64,000 bases of DNA from Hyphomicrobiales bacterium (GCA_900472175.1 UCHD01000004.1:588726-652725); one strand, 5' to 3'. Counted from the stretch's first letter, positions 8,400-18,800 are shown. Numbers and translations are program-made. The notes: generated by a model not told the origin, from the sequence alone.

Positions 8400-9452
8400 A
8401 TGAACCCTCTGCATGCCCTCTCCAGCGCCTCGATGCGCATCCGCTCTGCCCGCACGGTCCTGTCGCGGACATTAGCGGCGCTTGCGCTTGGCGTGGCGCT
8501 GTCAGGCTGCATGGCGCTCGACGATCTCTCGGAAGCACCGCCGAAACTGTCGGGCAAGATGATCGCGGAAATGTCGAAGAAGGGCATGAAGCCGGAAAGC
8601 CCGGTTCTGGTGCGCATCTTCAAGCAGGAGAGCGAGCTGGAAGTCTGGAAGGTTAACAAGACGGGCGCCTATGCGCTCTTGAAAACCTATCCGATCTGCC
8701 GCTGGTCCGGTGAGCTTGGTCCGAAGACGAAAGTTGGCGACCGCCGTGCGCCGGAAGGGTTTTATCATGTCTCGACGGGCATGCTGAACCCGAACTCACA
8801 ATTCTATGTTTCCTTCAATCTCGGTTATCCCAACAAGCTGGAATCGGCGCTGGGCTATACCGGAGAAGCGTTGATGGTGCATGGCGCCTGCTCGTCGTCG
8901 GGCTGTTATGCGATGACCGATCAGGGCGTCGGCGAAATCTATGCGATCGTCCAGAAGGCACTGTCGAGCGGCCAGGAAAAATTCCAGGTCCAGGCCTATC
9001 CCTTCCGCATGACGGCGCAGAACATGGCCAGCCATCGCGGTGATCCGAACATGCCGTTCTGGCGCACCATCAAGGAGGGCTATGACGCCTTCGAAGTGAC
9101 GCGCCGGCAGCCAAAGGTTTCGGTCTGCGAGCGCCGCTATGTCTTCAACAAGGAATTCGAAGGCGGGGAGCCGGCCGATCCTCTGGCTGCCTGCCCGCCG
9201 GTCGTCAATCAGCTCGAACCCCAGGCAATGGCCCGGATCGAGGCGGAGGAGCGCAAGCTCGATACAGCCATCACCGGCTCCATTCCCACAAGCTCGACCC
9301 TCAGCGCCTATTCCGATGGCGGCATGCATCCGAGTTTTCGCGCGCTGTTGAAGGCGCAGGGAGCGAAGAAGCTGGCGGCCAGCATTTCCGGCACCAAATA
9401 CCCGATCAGCCGCCCCGACGCCGCCCTGGCCGACCCGTTTGACGGGCGATAG
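8400..9452 (+). CDS. L,D-transpeptidase-family lipoprotein (YafK-like)
   Basis: About 350 residues, with a signal peptide ending in a lipobox (GVALSGC) and a catalytic segment MVHGACSSSGCYAM typical of the YafK/DpaA branch of YkuD proteins. In that branch related enzymes act as L,D-transpeptidases or as amidases that release Braun lipoprotein. The frame is open up to ATG 8340; the start at 8400 gives a normal signal peptide, and another in-frame ATG follows 11 codons later. The C-terminal ~100 residues after the catalytic core are low in recognisable features. Confidence 0.85.
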   Translation: MNPLHALSSASMRIRSARTVLSRTLAALALGVALSGCMALDDLSEAPPKLSGKMIAEMSKKGMKPESPVLVRIFKQESELEVWKVNKTGAYALLKTYPICRWSGELGPKTKVGDRRAPEGFYHVSTGMLNPNSQFYVSFNLGYPNKLESALGYTGEALMVHGACSSSGCYAMTDQGVGEIYAIVQKALSSGQEKFQVQAYPFRMTAQNMASHRGDPNMPFWRTIKEGYDAFEVTRRQPKVSVCERRYVFNKEFEGGEPADPLAACPPVVNQLEPQAMARIEAEERKLDTAITGSIPTSSTLSAYSDGGMHPSFRALLKAQGAKKLAASISGTKYPISRPDAALADPFDGR

Positions 9453-9629
9453 CATCTTCGATCCATAATTTGGCGGATGGGCGCCTGTGGTTTCAACGCC
9501 GTTTGCCCGGGCAACGCCGCTGCTTTATGCTATTCCATTCTTCACTGGCGTTCGGCGCCTTCCGGATGCTTGCTCTCGCACGCAGATGGCCTATCTTCAC
9601 AGTCACGACAACGCTTCGGCGGGAGCCCC

Positions 9630-10535
9630 ATGGCCAACGACCCCTACAAAACCCTCGGCGTAGCGAAAACCGCGACGCAGAAAGAAATCCAGAGCGCCTA
9701 TCGCAAGCTTGCCAAAAAGCTGCACCCGGACCTCAATCCCGGCGACAAAAGCGCCGAAGATCGTTTCAAGACGGTCTCCGAGGCCTATTCGGTGCTGGGA
9801 GACGAGGACAAGCGGGCCCGTTTCGACAAGGGTGAGATCGATGGTGCGGGAACCGAACAAGCCCCACGAAACTATTACCGCGAATATGCCAATGCTCCGG
9901 GCAACGATGCGCGCTACCAGAATAGCAGTGGATTTTCCGACTTTACCGACACCGACGATATTTTCTCCAGCTTCTTTTCAAGGCGGGGACCGATGCGCGC
10001 AAAGGGCAGGGATGTGCAGTTCTCCATGGAGGTGAATTTCCTCGATGCGGTCAACGGTTCCAAGGAAAAGATCACGCTGCCGGATGGAACCATGCTCGAC
10101 CTGCAGGTGCCGCCCGGCACCCAGGAGGGGCAGACGCTCAGGCTTCGCGGCAAGGGTGATCCCGGATCTGGCGGCGGTCCGGCAGGCGATGCGCTGATCG
10201 AAATTCATGTCAGGCCGCATCCGGTCTTCACCCGCGACGGCGACGATATCCGCATCGAAATGCCGGTCTCGCTGCGTGAGGCGATCCTTGGCGGCAAGGT
10301 CAATGTTCCGACGGTCTCCGGTAGCGTAGTGCTGACTTTGCCGCCGCATTCCAACACCGGCAAGACGCTGCGGCTCAAAGGCAAGGGCGTTGCCAAGCGT
10401 GGCGGCGGCAACGGTGACCAGTACATCACCCTCAAGATCATGCTGCCGGAGGCTGCCGATCCCGAACTGACGGCTTTCGCCACCAGTTGGGCGGCGGGCC
10501 AAGCCCACAATCCTCGAAAAGCCTGGGGAGATTGA
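9630..10535 (+). CDS. DnaJ-type co-chaperone without zinc finger (CbpA-like)
   Basis: A 301-residue protein beginning MANDPYKTLGVAKTATQKEIQ. The J domain occupies residues ~4-70 with the Hsp70-stimulating HPD motif (KLHPDLNPGD). A Gly/Phe-poor linker and the two beta-sandwich substrate domains follow (GRDVQFSMEVNFLDAV, then PGTQEGQTLRLRGKG). There are no CxxCxGxG zinc repeats, so it is CbpA/DjlA-like rather than DnaJ proper. The open frame upstream of 9630 is not supported. It is followed after one base by cbpM, its usual modulator. Confidence 0.9.
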   Translation: MANDPYKTLGVAKTATQKEIQSAYRKLAKKLHPDLNPGDKSAEDRFKTVSEAYSVLGDEDKRARFDKGEIDGAGTEQAPRNYYREYANAPGNDARYQNSSGFSDFTDTDDIFSSFFSRRGPMRAKGRDVQFSMEVNFLDAVNGSKEKITLPDGTMLDLQVPPGTQEGQTLRLRGKGDPGSGGGPAGDALIEIHVRPHPVFTRDGDDIRIEMPVSLREAILGGKVNVPTVSGSVVLTLPPHSNTGKTLRLKGKGVAKRGGGNGDQYITLKIMLPEAADPELTAFATSWAAGQAHNPRKAWGD

Positions 10536-10536
10536 C

Positions 10537-10854
10537 ATGGACCATCTGGAGTATTGCGAGCGTCTCAGCATCGTTTCCTCCACGCTGACACTATGGATCG
10601 ACCGTCAATGGATCATTCCGGAACTGACCGAGACGGAGGAGGCTTTTCGTGACGCCGACTTGGCGCGTGGGCTTCTGATCATCGATCTCTCCGAAAGCAT
10701 GGGCGTCAACCAGGACGGGATCGACGTGATCATGGCGCTGGTCGATCAGGTTCATGGCCTGCGTGCTAAACTGCATGCGCTGACCGATGCGATCCGCAAA
10801 GAGGACGGAGAGATCGCCGCCCATTTGGCAAAACGGCTTGAGGGCATGCGGTAG
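10537..10854 (+). CDS. cbpM: Chaperone modulator CbpM family
   Basis: A 105-residue MerR-fold-like protein. The pattern YCERLSIVSSTLTLWIDRQWIIPE matches the N-terminal helix-turn-helix-like part of CbpM, with a helical C-terminus (IDVIMALVDQVHGLRAKLHAL). In E. coli CbpM binds and inhibits the J domain of CbpA. The ATG begins one base after the stop of the CbpA-like gene, so the two are translationally coupled and should be made in fixed ratio. Confidence 0.8.
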   Translation: MDHLEYCERLSIVSSTLTLWIDRQWIIPELTETEEAFRDADLARGLLIIDLSESMGVNQDGIDVIMALVDQVHGLRAKLHALTDAIRKEDGEIAAHLAKRLEGMR

Positions 10855-10941
10855 CGGACAAGGGCTGGACTGTTAGGCGCGCTACAGAACGGCCGAAGGG
10901 TCGGCCGCGCGATGATATCAACATGACAGGAACATTTTGCG

Positions 10942-11343
10942 ATGCGCCACACCTATAGCCTCGACCACTTTGCCCTTCTGGTCAGCAACCTCGAACGCAG
11001 CGTCGCGTTCTACACCGATATCCTCGGCTTCACCCCGATCGAGCGCACCGGCAGCGCCAATGTGGCCTGGCTGACCATCGGCGGTCTCGATACGATCCAC
11101 CTGATCGAGGGTGATTTTGGCGCGACGCATCTGACCAAGGACACGCATTTTGCGCTGCGCATCGACGACCTCGATGCCTTCGTCGCCGATATCTCCGCCA
11201 AGGGCGTGACATTTTACGACTGGCCCGGCAATACCGGCCAGACCGGCACCCGCCGCGACGGGTTCCGGCAGGCTTATGTCCAGGATCCGGACGGGTACTG
11301 GATCGAGATCAATGATCATACGCGGCCAGGAATCTGGGGCTGA
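10942..11343 (+). CDS. VOC-superfamily (glyoxalase/dioxygenase fold) protein
   Basis: A 133-residue protein with the two beta-alpha-beta-beta-beta units of the vicinal oxygen chelate fold: LDHFALLVSNLERSVAFYTDI... and DPDGYWIEIND near the end. Candidate metal ligands are His9 and the Glu in WIEI, as in glyoxalase-type enzymes. It belongs to the virulence-type VOC group by overall look, but the substrate is unknown. It is alone on its strand. Confidence 0.85.
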   Translation: MRHTYSLDHFALLVSNLERSVAFYTDILGFTPIERTGSANVAWLTIGGLDTIHLIEGDFGATHLTKDTHFALRIDDLDAFVADISAKGVTFYDWPGNTGQTGTRRDGFRQAYVQDPDGYWIEINDHTRPGIWG

Positions 11344-11452
11344 GGTTCAGGCAAATATGGCTTTGACCGGCAACGTGGAAAACCTGAAACCGGCGCGCGG
11401 CAGTCCTGCTCGGTGCCGCGCATACAGAGTTAGCCAATGAGGAGAGCGGACT

Positions 11453-12232
11453 CTATTGTAACCCCGCCTTGCTCAGCCCGTCCAACCAATGGTCGCGCGC
11501 CGCGTCGTCGCCGTACCGGTAGTCAGCCGACTTCTGAAGCGTCCAGCCGGGCTCGATCCGGTTGAATTCGCCTAAGATTCGTCTTGCATCGTCGAGATGT
11601 CCAAGTTGCGCTTCGCTTGCAGCTTCAATGAGGCGGACATCGTTGGGCGGAGAGCTCATCCCCCGGATGGTCGTCAGCGCATCGTCATACCGTTTTGCCA
11701 TGTAATACGCACGGGCGCGGTTCCAGTCATGCCAATAGGCATGATCTGGATCGCGCGCTGCTGCGCTGTCGATCAGTGCGAGAGCCTGTACTGGATCACC
11801 GTAATATATGTACGCCTCCGCCATATCTGCCTCGAGGTCGGCCGTATCCTTGTCGATCCGATGCGGGTCGGTGATGAGGACGCGAGCAGCAGCAAACTCC
11901 TGAAAGCTTGTCTCGAAATCACCGCGGTTCCAGTACACCATCGCGCGGTACCAGCGGCCCCTGAAGTCATTGAGCCAGCCGCTGTGTGCATCATTGCTCA
12001 GAGCCACGGCTTGATCCGCCAGCCGTTCAGCCGCATCAAGGGAGGCCTCCCGATCCCGGGTCCATACATTCTGGTAGGCGCGGAGTTCGACATAGGAGCC
12101 TTCGGCATAGGCGGGCAGGTAGTTGCCGTCTTCCCTGATCGCCTTCGCATAACATTCCCTGGCCCTGTCATTCCCTTCCGGGGTCAAAGGCTGGTGTCTT
12201 CCTTCGTGGCAATATTCTCGGGCGGTCTGCAT
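11453..12232 (-). CDS. TPR protein, free-standing copy of the TPR half of the neighbouring adenylate cyclase
   Basis: A 259-residue protein starting at ATG 12232 behind AAGGGGGA. Most of its length aligns with the C-terminal ~250 residues of the cyclase at 12597: LTPEGNDRARECY with VTPEGNEEARQLF, RAYQNVWTRD with RAYQNGWSPD, SPPNDVRLIEAASEAQLGH with DPPNDVRLISAASEAQLGH, and HWLDGLSKAGL with HWVDGLRKAGL. No catalytic, FlgO-like or membrane segment is present, and there is no signal peptide, so it should be cytoplasmic. It looks like a partial tandem duplication that has since diverged. Confidence 0.85.
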   Translation of the reverse strand: MQTAREYCHEGRHQPLTPEGNDRARECYAKAIREDGNYLPAYAEGSYVELRAYQNVWTRDREASLDAAERLADQAVALSNDAHSGWLNDFRGRWYRAMVYWNRGDFETSFQEFAAARVLITDPHRIDKDTADLEADMAEAYIYYGDPVQALALIDSAAARDPDHAYWHDWNRARAYYMAKRYDDALTTIRGMSSPPNDVRLIEAASEAQLGHLDDARRILGEFNRIEPGWTLQKSADYRYGDDAARDHWLDGLSKAGLQ

Positions 12233-12534
12233 CCTGCTATCCCCCTTTTGGTCAATGCGATCGCGGCGCCAGCCGTTCACTGCGGTATGCGCGCATCACG
12301 TTCATACAACGTACAAGTCTGAAATCATGCCAAGTTTGAAGTTCTGAATTGTCGTCAGGTATTGTCTCTGACAACCTGTTCACGCTTGATGAATTTCACG
12401 TCTATAAGGACTCACTCGGGGTGGAAAGTCGCGTGTTCTGTAAAGAGCCTAAATCAATTTAGACCGTTATTGTTGATCCGAATGGAATTAATTTACGCTT
12501 GAACGTATGGTTGTCAACGTAACCAAAGCTGCCA

Positions 12535-12556
12535 AAATGTATATAATAATACATTT
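12535..12556. promoter_or_regulatory. AT-rich palindrome upstream of the TPR gene
   Basis: Arms AAATGTAT and ATACATTT are perfect 8-bp inverted repeats with a 6-base spacer. It lies in the 364-base gap between the cyclase stop and the TPR gene start, about 300 bases upstream of the latter. There is no GC stem or T run, so it is not a terminator. A related element occurs upstream of the cyclase. The remainder of the gap shows no gene. Confidence 0.4.
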
Positions 12557-12596
12557 AAAGTTGTATTTGTGCGATTGGTATTGATCTTTTCTCGCT

Positions 12597-14522
12597 CTAC
12601 TTTTCTCTCAACCCAGCTTTTCTCAGCCCATCGACCCAATGCTGTCGGTCGCTGTCCTTCCGGTAGTAATAGGCGGCTGACTGTTCGACTGACCAGTCCG
12701 GATCGACCTTGCTGAATTCCGTCATGATCGCCCGCGCTTTGTCGATATGCCCGAGTTGAGCCTCGCTCGCTGCGCTGATTAGCCGGACATCATTGGGCGG
12801 ATCGGTCATTGTTGCGATGGCATCGATTGCTTCCTGGTAGCGGCCGGCCATGTAAAACGCGCGCGCGAAATTCCAAGTGTACCAGAAGGGATAAAAGCGA
12901 TTGCGCAGCATCGCGCCTCTGATCTGTTCGATCGCCCTTTCAGGCTCACCGCCATAGACCAGCGCTTCGCCCATATCCGCGGCAAGATCCGGGTCGTTGG
13001 GGTTGATGTGGCGCGCCGTCTCATACTCCTGCAGGCTCTTGTCGAATTCTCCCTGGTTCCAGGCAACGACGGCGAGATTCCAGTGGCCGCCGAAATCGTC
13101 GTTGAGGCTCAGAGCCTTCTCGGCAAGTTGCTTAGCCTCGCGCAGGGAGGCTTTGCCGTCGGGGCTCCACCCATTCTGATAGGCCCGGACATGATAATAG
13201 GAGAGTTCCGCATAGGCGGACGAATAGAGTGGATCCAGCTTGATTGCGGCTTCGAATAGTTGGCGCGCCTCTTCGTTTCCTTCCGGCGTCACCTTGTCGG
13301 GATCCGACCAGATTGCCTTGCCCTTCAGGTAATAGTCATAGGCGTCCATACTTCCCGTCAATTTCCGGCCCGATCGCTTCTCTTCGGCCGCCGTCACCTG
13401 GACTGCAAGTGCTGTCACGATGCTTCTGGTGATATCTTCCTGAACGGTAAAGGTATCCCCCAGGACCCGGTCATAGCGCTCTGCCCAGACGTGGAAACCG
13501 GTTTCGGCATTGATAAGCTGCGCGTTGATGCGCAGCCGCTCCGGGGTTTTCTGCACCGTTCCTTCCAGCACATAACGAACACCCAGGGCCGTACCGATGT
13601 CCTGAACCTTTGTCGGCTTGTCTTTGAACGTCGATGCGGAGTTGTAGGCGATGACAAAGAGACCGGAGAATTTGGACAGATCGGTTGTGATATCGTTGGT
13701 CAGACCTTCACTAAAGTATTCGTGTTCGGGATCGCTGAGATTGTCGAGCGGCAGGACTGCGATCGATGGCAGTGTTGGAGGTGTGAGTTGCAATGATGAC
13801 TTTTTGCTGGCAGCCATGTCCGGCATGTAAATCCAGCCGACAGGGATCGCGACAATGGCTAGAAGTGCGGTTACCGCGGCTGCCAAGGACCACCGCTTAG
13901 AGCGCTTGCGGGCAGTGACGGCGCTTGCTCCCTTCACGGAATAAGCGTGCACCGGGGTCGGGATATTCTTCAACCGGCGTGAACCCAGATCGTGAAATCC
14001 GATGTTGGGCAGGTGTTTTACCTGCTCATAGAGGGTTCCGGACAGGCAGATACCACCCGGTTCGGACAGTCCTTCCAGGCGGGCAGCCACATTGACGGCC
14101 TCGCCATAGAGATTGTCCTGCTCGACGACGGCATCCCCGAGATTGAGGCCGACGCGGAACCGCATGCGCCAATCCTCGTCGAGTTTCTCATCCAGATGGG
14201 CCAGTTGGTTCTGGATTTCGACGGCGCAGCGCATCGCTTCAACCGGGCTTGGAAATTCCGCGATGCGGCTGTCGCCGGCGCCGCCGAAGACGCGGCCCTC
14301 ATGCACCCGGATGAGCTGTTCGATGATCGCAGCATGCTCCTTGAAGAGCGCAAGGGCAGCGTCTTCGTCCCTTGCGACCAGGCGGCTATAGCCGACCGCA
14401 TCCGTCGCCAGAATTGTGACTAGCCTGCGCTGCATCACCCCTTCCACTTCAGCCACGGTTGCGGCATTCGCCCCGGACGAGACATGCGCATCCGGGCGTC
14501 GGTTCGGCTCTGCAGAAAGCAA
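12597..14522 (-). CDS. Class III adenylate/guanylate cyclase with FlgO/TolB-like and TPR regions
   Basis: A 641-residue protein. Residues ~31-195 are a class III cyclase domain with both metal aspartates (ATDAVGYSRL, Asp41; GGAGDSRIAEF, Asp84) and the NVAARLEGL motif (Asn144, Arg148). One membrane helix follows at ~211-233. Residues ~250-375 resemble the FlgO/TolB N-terminal fold (PSIAVLPLDNLS, TALGVRYVLEGTVQ). From ~390 to the end there are TPR-like helices. This architecture is common and multi-copy in rhizobia. The start is TTG at 14522; an ATG at 14435 (MQRRLVTILATD) with GGAAGGGG just before it is an attractive alternative. The cyclase is expected to face the cytoplasm, with the C-terminal part sensing on the other side of the membrane. 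Confidence 0.9.
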   Translation of the reverse strand: MLSAEPNRRPDAHVSSGANAATVAEVEGVMQRRLVTILATDAVGYSRLVARDEDAALALFKEHAAIIEQLIRVHEGRVFGGAGDSRIAEFPSPVEAMRCAVEIQNQLAHLDEKLDEDWRMRFRVGLNLGDAVVEQDNLYGEAVNVAARLEGLSEPGGICLSGTLYEQVKHLPNIGFHDLGSRRLKNIPTPVHAYSVKGASAVTARKRSKRWSLAAAVTALLAIVAIPVGWIYMPDMAASKKSSLQLTPPTLPSIAVLPLDNLSDPEHEYFSEGLTNDITTDLSKFSGLFVIAYNSASTFKDKPTKVQDIGTALGVRYVLEGTVQKTPERLRINAQLINAETGFHVWAERYDRVLGDTFTVQEDITRSIVTALAVQVTAAEEKRSGRKLTGSMDAYDYYLKGKAIWSDPDKVTPEGNEEARQLFEAAIKLDPLYSSAYAELSYYHVRAYQNGWSPDGKASLREAKQLAEKALSLNDDFGGHWNLAVVAWNQGEFDKSLQEYETARHINPNDPDLAADMGEALVYGGEPERAIEQIRGAMLRNRFYPFWYTWNFARAFYMAGRYQEAIDAIATMTDPPNDVRLISAASEAQLGHIDKARAIMTEFSKVDPDWSVEQSAAYYYRKDSDRQHWVDGLRKAGLREK

Positions 14523-14578
14523 GGTGGGATCATTCGGCCATTGTGCGCCGAACGATCAGGAACATGTGCAAGCCGCCC

Positions 14579-14612
14579 CAATGTGTATATAGGAAATAGC
14601 TAATATACATTG
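14579..14612. promoter_or_regulatory. Imperfect inverted repeat upstream of the cyclase gene
   Basis: CAATGTGTATAT and TAATATACATTG flank a short spacer about 60-90 bases upstream of the cyclase start. The core AATGT...ATACATT is shared with the palindrome at 12535-12556, upstream of the TPR paralogue. It may be an operator or part of an AT-rich promoter. Confidence 0.4.
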
Positions 14613-14665
14613 AGCGCGATTGAGCGTTTTGGCAAGACTAGGTTTTACCGGGCGGACAAGACCAC

Positions 14666-15652
14666 TCAGGGCGCGTTCTTGGCGACACGAGGCATCGCGG
14701 ACGTGATGATCCGCTCAATCAATGCCCGGTATGGAAGGCCAGTCAGTCGCGCGAGTAGAGGTAAATCGGAGTCTTTGGGATGCAGCCCCGCTAGAGGGTT
14801 GGCCTCGAGAAAATTCACCTTACAGTCTGCATCGCATCGTATGTCGATGCGGCCTGCATCGCGACAGCCGAGGCCTCTCCAGGCCGAAAGCGCCAGTTCC
14901 GCGGCTGCAACACTACCGGTATCCGTTACCAAACGAGCCTCGACCCGTTCATCGAAGTGTTTTTTGTTCTCATAGGAGTATATCTCTGGCTCCGCTCCCG
15001 CCCGCACCTCCAGTTCCATGACGCCGAGCACCCTCGAGGCCGATCCTGTGCCAAGAATACCCACGGTGAATTCACGTCCCGGCAGATAACGCTCCACCAG
15101 GACCGGCTGGCTGTGACGCACCAGCAGCCTCTCGCATCCATGCGCTAGCTCAGTCGCGTCGCGGACTTTGGACGCGGCAGAAATACCCTTGCTGGTGCCT
15201 TCGGCGACGGGCTTTATGAACAGCGGAAAGGGTAGGGCGACGTTGCCGACATCGGCAGGAACCTCCACCAGCGCAAAATCGGCGGTACTGAGACCGAGAT
15301 CACGAACGACACGCTTCGCGGTCGCCTTGTGCAGCGTGACGGCGAGAGCGAGTGGATCGGAAAAGGTGTAGGGGATCCGATAGGCATCGAGAAGGGCCGG
15401 CACCAGGGCCTGGCGGCCAAAGCCGTGCATTCCCTCGGCAATATTGAAAACCAGTTCCCAACGTTCGCCATCGGTCAATCGCTTGAGAAGGGTGCGGACC
15501 TGACCGATCCGGTCGGTCACATGACCCAGCGAATGTAGGGCGGCCTCAATTGCCTCAATCGTATCGAGCTGATCGAACTCCGCGGTCTGTTCCTCATCGT
15601 ATCCCTGGAGCGCGTAATCTTCACGCAGATCGAACGTGATGCCAATCCTCAT
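14666..15652 (-). CDS. ATP-grasp enzyme, D-alanine-D-alanine ligase-like
   Basis: A 328-residue protein with the ATP-grasp core. FPLFIKPVAEGTSKGI gives the nucleotide-binding lysine loop, VLVERYLPGREFTVGIL the middle strand, and RIDIRCDADCKVNFLEANPLAGLHP the metal-binding end (Asp and Asn-x-Asn-type ligands). The layout is Ddl-like, but the gene is not in a mur/fts cluster, so it may ligate another amino acid or dipeptide instead of making cell wall D-Ala-D-Ala. It lies downstream of nrdJ, separated from it by a terminator hairpin. Confidence 0.8.
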   Translation of the reverse strand: MRIGITFDLREDYALQGYDEEQTAEFDQLDTIEAIEAALHSLGHVTDRIGQVRTLLKRLTDGERWELVFNIAEGMHGFGRQALVPALLDAYRIPYTFSDPLALAVTLHKATAKRVVRDLGLSTADFALVEVPADVGNVALPFPLFIKPVAEGTSKGISAASKVRDATELAHGCERLLVRHSQPVLVERYLPGREFTVGILGTGSASRVLGVMELEVRAGAEPEIYSYENKKHFDERVEARLVTDTGSVAAAELALSAWRGLGCRDAGRIDIRCDADCKVNFLEANPLAGLHPKDSDLPLLARLTGLPYRALIERIITSAMPRVAKNAP

Positions 15653-15723
15653 GTTCGGCCACCTCTCTGTGTTCTCAAAACGCTCAGAGGGCGCATCGAT
15701 CGCGCCGGGGCATTGCTTGTCCC

Positions 15724-15762
15724 TAAAACAGAAATTTCCGGGCGACAGGGCCGCCCGGAAAT
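15724..15762 (-). terminator. Terminator of nrdJ
   Basis: On the minus strand an 11-bp stem (ATTTCCGGGCG with CGCCCGGAAAT, plus-strand positions 15734-15762) is followed by TTTCTGTTTT, a rho-independent terminator layout, about 40 bases after the nrdJ stop. Confidence 0.8.
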
Positions 15763-15800
15763 CGGATGATGCAAGCTTGTGTTTTAGAAATCAATAATAT

Positions 15801-18800
15801 TTAGCTGCAGCCGCTCGTCGCACCGCAAGTATCGCACTTTTCGCATGTACCATTCCGCACCATCGTGAAGTTCTGGCATTCCGAGCACATGTTGCCCGTA
15901 TAACCTTGCGCGATCGAGCGGATGCGGCGTTCGGTTTCGATCTTCTTGGCGTCCGACTTGGCGGCGGCGGCTTCTGCTGCTGCCTTGTCGGAGAAAAGGG
16001 CGGTGACGTCGGGTCCGGCGTCGACCGTGTTTTCCTCGGCGATCTCCTCGGCCAGTTCAGCGGCGCGTTCCTCGTAGTCGCGCTTGAAGGCGACGATTTC
16101 GGAGGTTGAGATCGAGACGGCGGCAACCGTTTCGATCTTGCGGGCAGCGCTGCCGGAAAACGCGGTGACCGTTGCGCCCGACGATGCCTTGGCGGGAGCA
16201 GCAGTTGCCGATCCTTTCGGCTCGCCGGAGGTGCGGTCGATCTGGCCGCCGGAGACGAGCGTCGGCTTGTGGCCACGGGTCCAGCCGGTGGAGACGAGGT
16301 TGGTCTTGCCTTCCTGGATGCCCTTGCCGAGCGCGGTGTTGCCAAAGTCGGACGTATCGACATGGGCGAGGTCATGGCGGTTCAGGTAGGAGACGGCGAG
16401 TTCGCGGAACACGTAGTCGAGGATCGACGTGGCGTTCTTGATCGCGTCATTGCCCTGCACCATGCCGGCCGGTTCGAACTTGGTGAAGGTGAAGGCCTCC
16501 ACGTATTCTTCCAGCGGTACGCCGTATTGCAGGCCAAGCGAGATGGCGATGGCAAAGTTGTTCATCATCGCCCGGAAGGCAGCGCCTTCCTTGTGCATGT
16601 CGATGAAGATCTCGCCGAGGCGGCCGTCGCCGAATTCGCCGGTGCGCAGATAGACCTTGTGACCGCCGACGATCGCCTTTTGGGTATAGCCCTGGCGGCG
16701 ATTCGGCAGCTTTTCACGCTCGCGGGTGACCCGCTCGATGACGCGTTCGATGATCTTTTCAGTGACGGTGACGGCCTGGGCGGCGGCGGGCGCTGCCAGG
16801 AAATCCTCCATCGCATCCTCGTCATCATCGTCCTCGATCAGCGATGCGTTGAGCGGCTGGGAGAGCTTGGAGCCATCGCGGTAGAGCGCGTTGGCCTTCA
16901 GTGCCAGCTTCCAGGAGAGCATGTAGGCGGCCTTGCAATCCTCGACCGTCGCCTCGTTCGGCATGTTGATGGTCTTGGAGATTGCGCCGGAGATGAACGG
17001 CTGGGCAGCCGCCATCATGCGGATATGGCTTTCGACCGAAAGGTAACGCTTGCCGATCTTGCCGCACGGATTGGCGCAATCGAAGACGGGCAGGTGCTCG
17101 TTCTTGAGGAACGGTGCGCCTTCCAGCGTCATCGCGCCGCAGACATGCACGTTGGCTGTTTCGATGTCCTTTTTCGAGAAGCCGATATGCTCCAGCAGGT
17201 TGAAGCTCATGTCGGCGAGCTGTTCGTCGGAAACCTTTAGCGTGTCCTTCAGGAAGTCGACGCCCAGCGTCCACTGGTTGAAGACGAACTTGATGTCGAA
17301 GGCAGCCTTGGTGGCGCCGTTGATCGCCTCGATCTTCTCGTCGGAAAAACCCTTGGCCTTCAGCGAGCCGGGGTTGATGGCCGGCGCCTGGTTGATATTG
17401 CCGTGACCGACGGCATAGGCTTCGATCTCGGCGATCTGGCTTTCCGTGTAACCAAGCGTGCGCAAGGCTTCCGGAACGGCGCGGTTGATGATCTTGAAGT
17501 AACCGCCACCGGCCAGCTTCTTGAATTTGACCAGCGCGAAATCAGGCTCGATGCCGGTCGTGTCGCAATCCATGACCAGGCCGATCGTGCCGGTGGGCGC
17601 GATAACCGAGACCTGGGCGTTGCGGTAGCCGTGCTTTTCGCCGAGTTCCAGCGCCTTGTCCCAGGCGGCGGTTGCATGGGTGATCAGGTCCTGATCCGGG
17701 CATTCAGTGTGGATCAGCGCGACCGGATTGACCGACAGGCTTTCGTAGCCCTGCGTCTCGCCATGGGCGGCGCGGCGATGGTTGCGGATGACGCGCAGCA
17801 TCGATTCGCGGTTCGGTTTGTAGCCCGGGAACGGACCGAGCTTGGCCGAAATTTCGGCCGAGGTGGCATAGGAGACGCCGGTCATAATGGCGGTCAGCGC
17901 GCCGGCAATGGCGCGGCCCTCGGTGGAATCGTAGGGGATACCGGAGGACATCAAGAAGCCGCCGATATTTGCGTAGCCGAGGCCCAGCGTGCGGTATTCA
18001 TAGGAGCGCTCGGCAATTTCCTTCGACGGGAACTGCGCCATCATCACCGAGATTTCGAGCACCAGCGTCCAGAGGCGGACGGCATGCTCGTAGTCGGCGA
18101 TGTTGATGTTCTTGGTGGCGGCATCCTTGAACTGCAAGAGGTTGAGCGAGGCAAGGTTGCAGGCCGTGTCATCCAGGAACATGTATTCCGAACACGGGTT
18201 GGATGCGCGGATCGAGCCAGCGGCCGGCGAGGTGTGCCAGTCGTTCATGGTCGTGTTGAAATGCAGGCCCGGATCGGCCGATGCCCAGGCGGCGTGGGAA
18301 ATCTGTTCCCAGAGGTCGCGGGCCTTCAGCGTCTTCATCACCTTGCCGTCCTTGCGGGCGGTCAGGTTCCACGTCCCGTCGGCTTCGACGGCGCGCAAAA
18401 AGTCGTCCTTCAGCGAGACGGAGTTGTTGGAGTTCTGGCCGGATACCGTGAGATAGGCTTCCGAATCCCAGTCGGTATCATAGGTCTTGAACTCGATATC
18501 CTTGTAGCCCTGCTTGGCGAACTGGATAACGCGCTTGACGTAGTTTTCCGGAACCTGGCTCTGCTTGGCGGCCTTGATCTCGCGCTTGAGGGCAGGGTTC
18601 TGCTTGGGGTCATAGCAGGCGTCGTTTTCGGCCGAGCAATTGACACAGGCCTTCATGATCGCCGTCAGATGCTTGGCAACGATCTTCGAGCCGGTGACGA
18701 GGGCCGCGACCTTCTGCTCTTCCTTGACCTTCCAGTTGATGTAGGCCTCGATATCCGGGTGATCGATATCGACGACCACCATCTTGGCCGCGCGGCGGGT

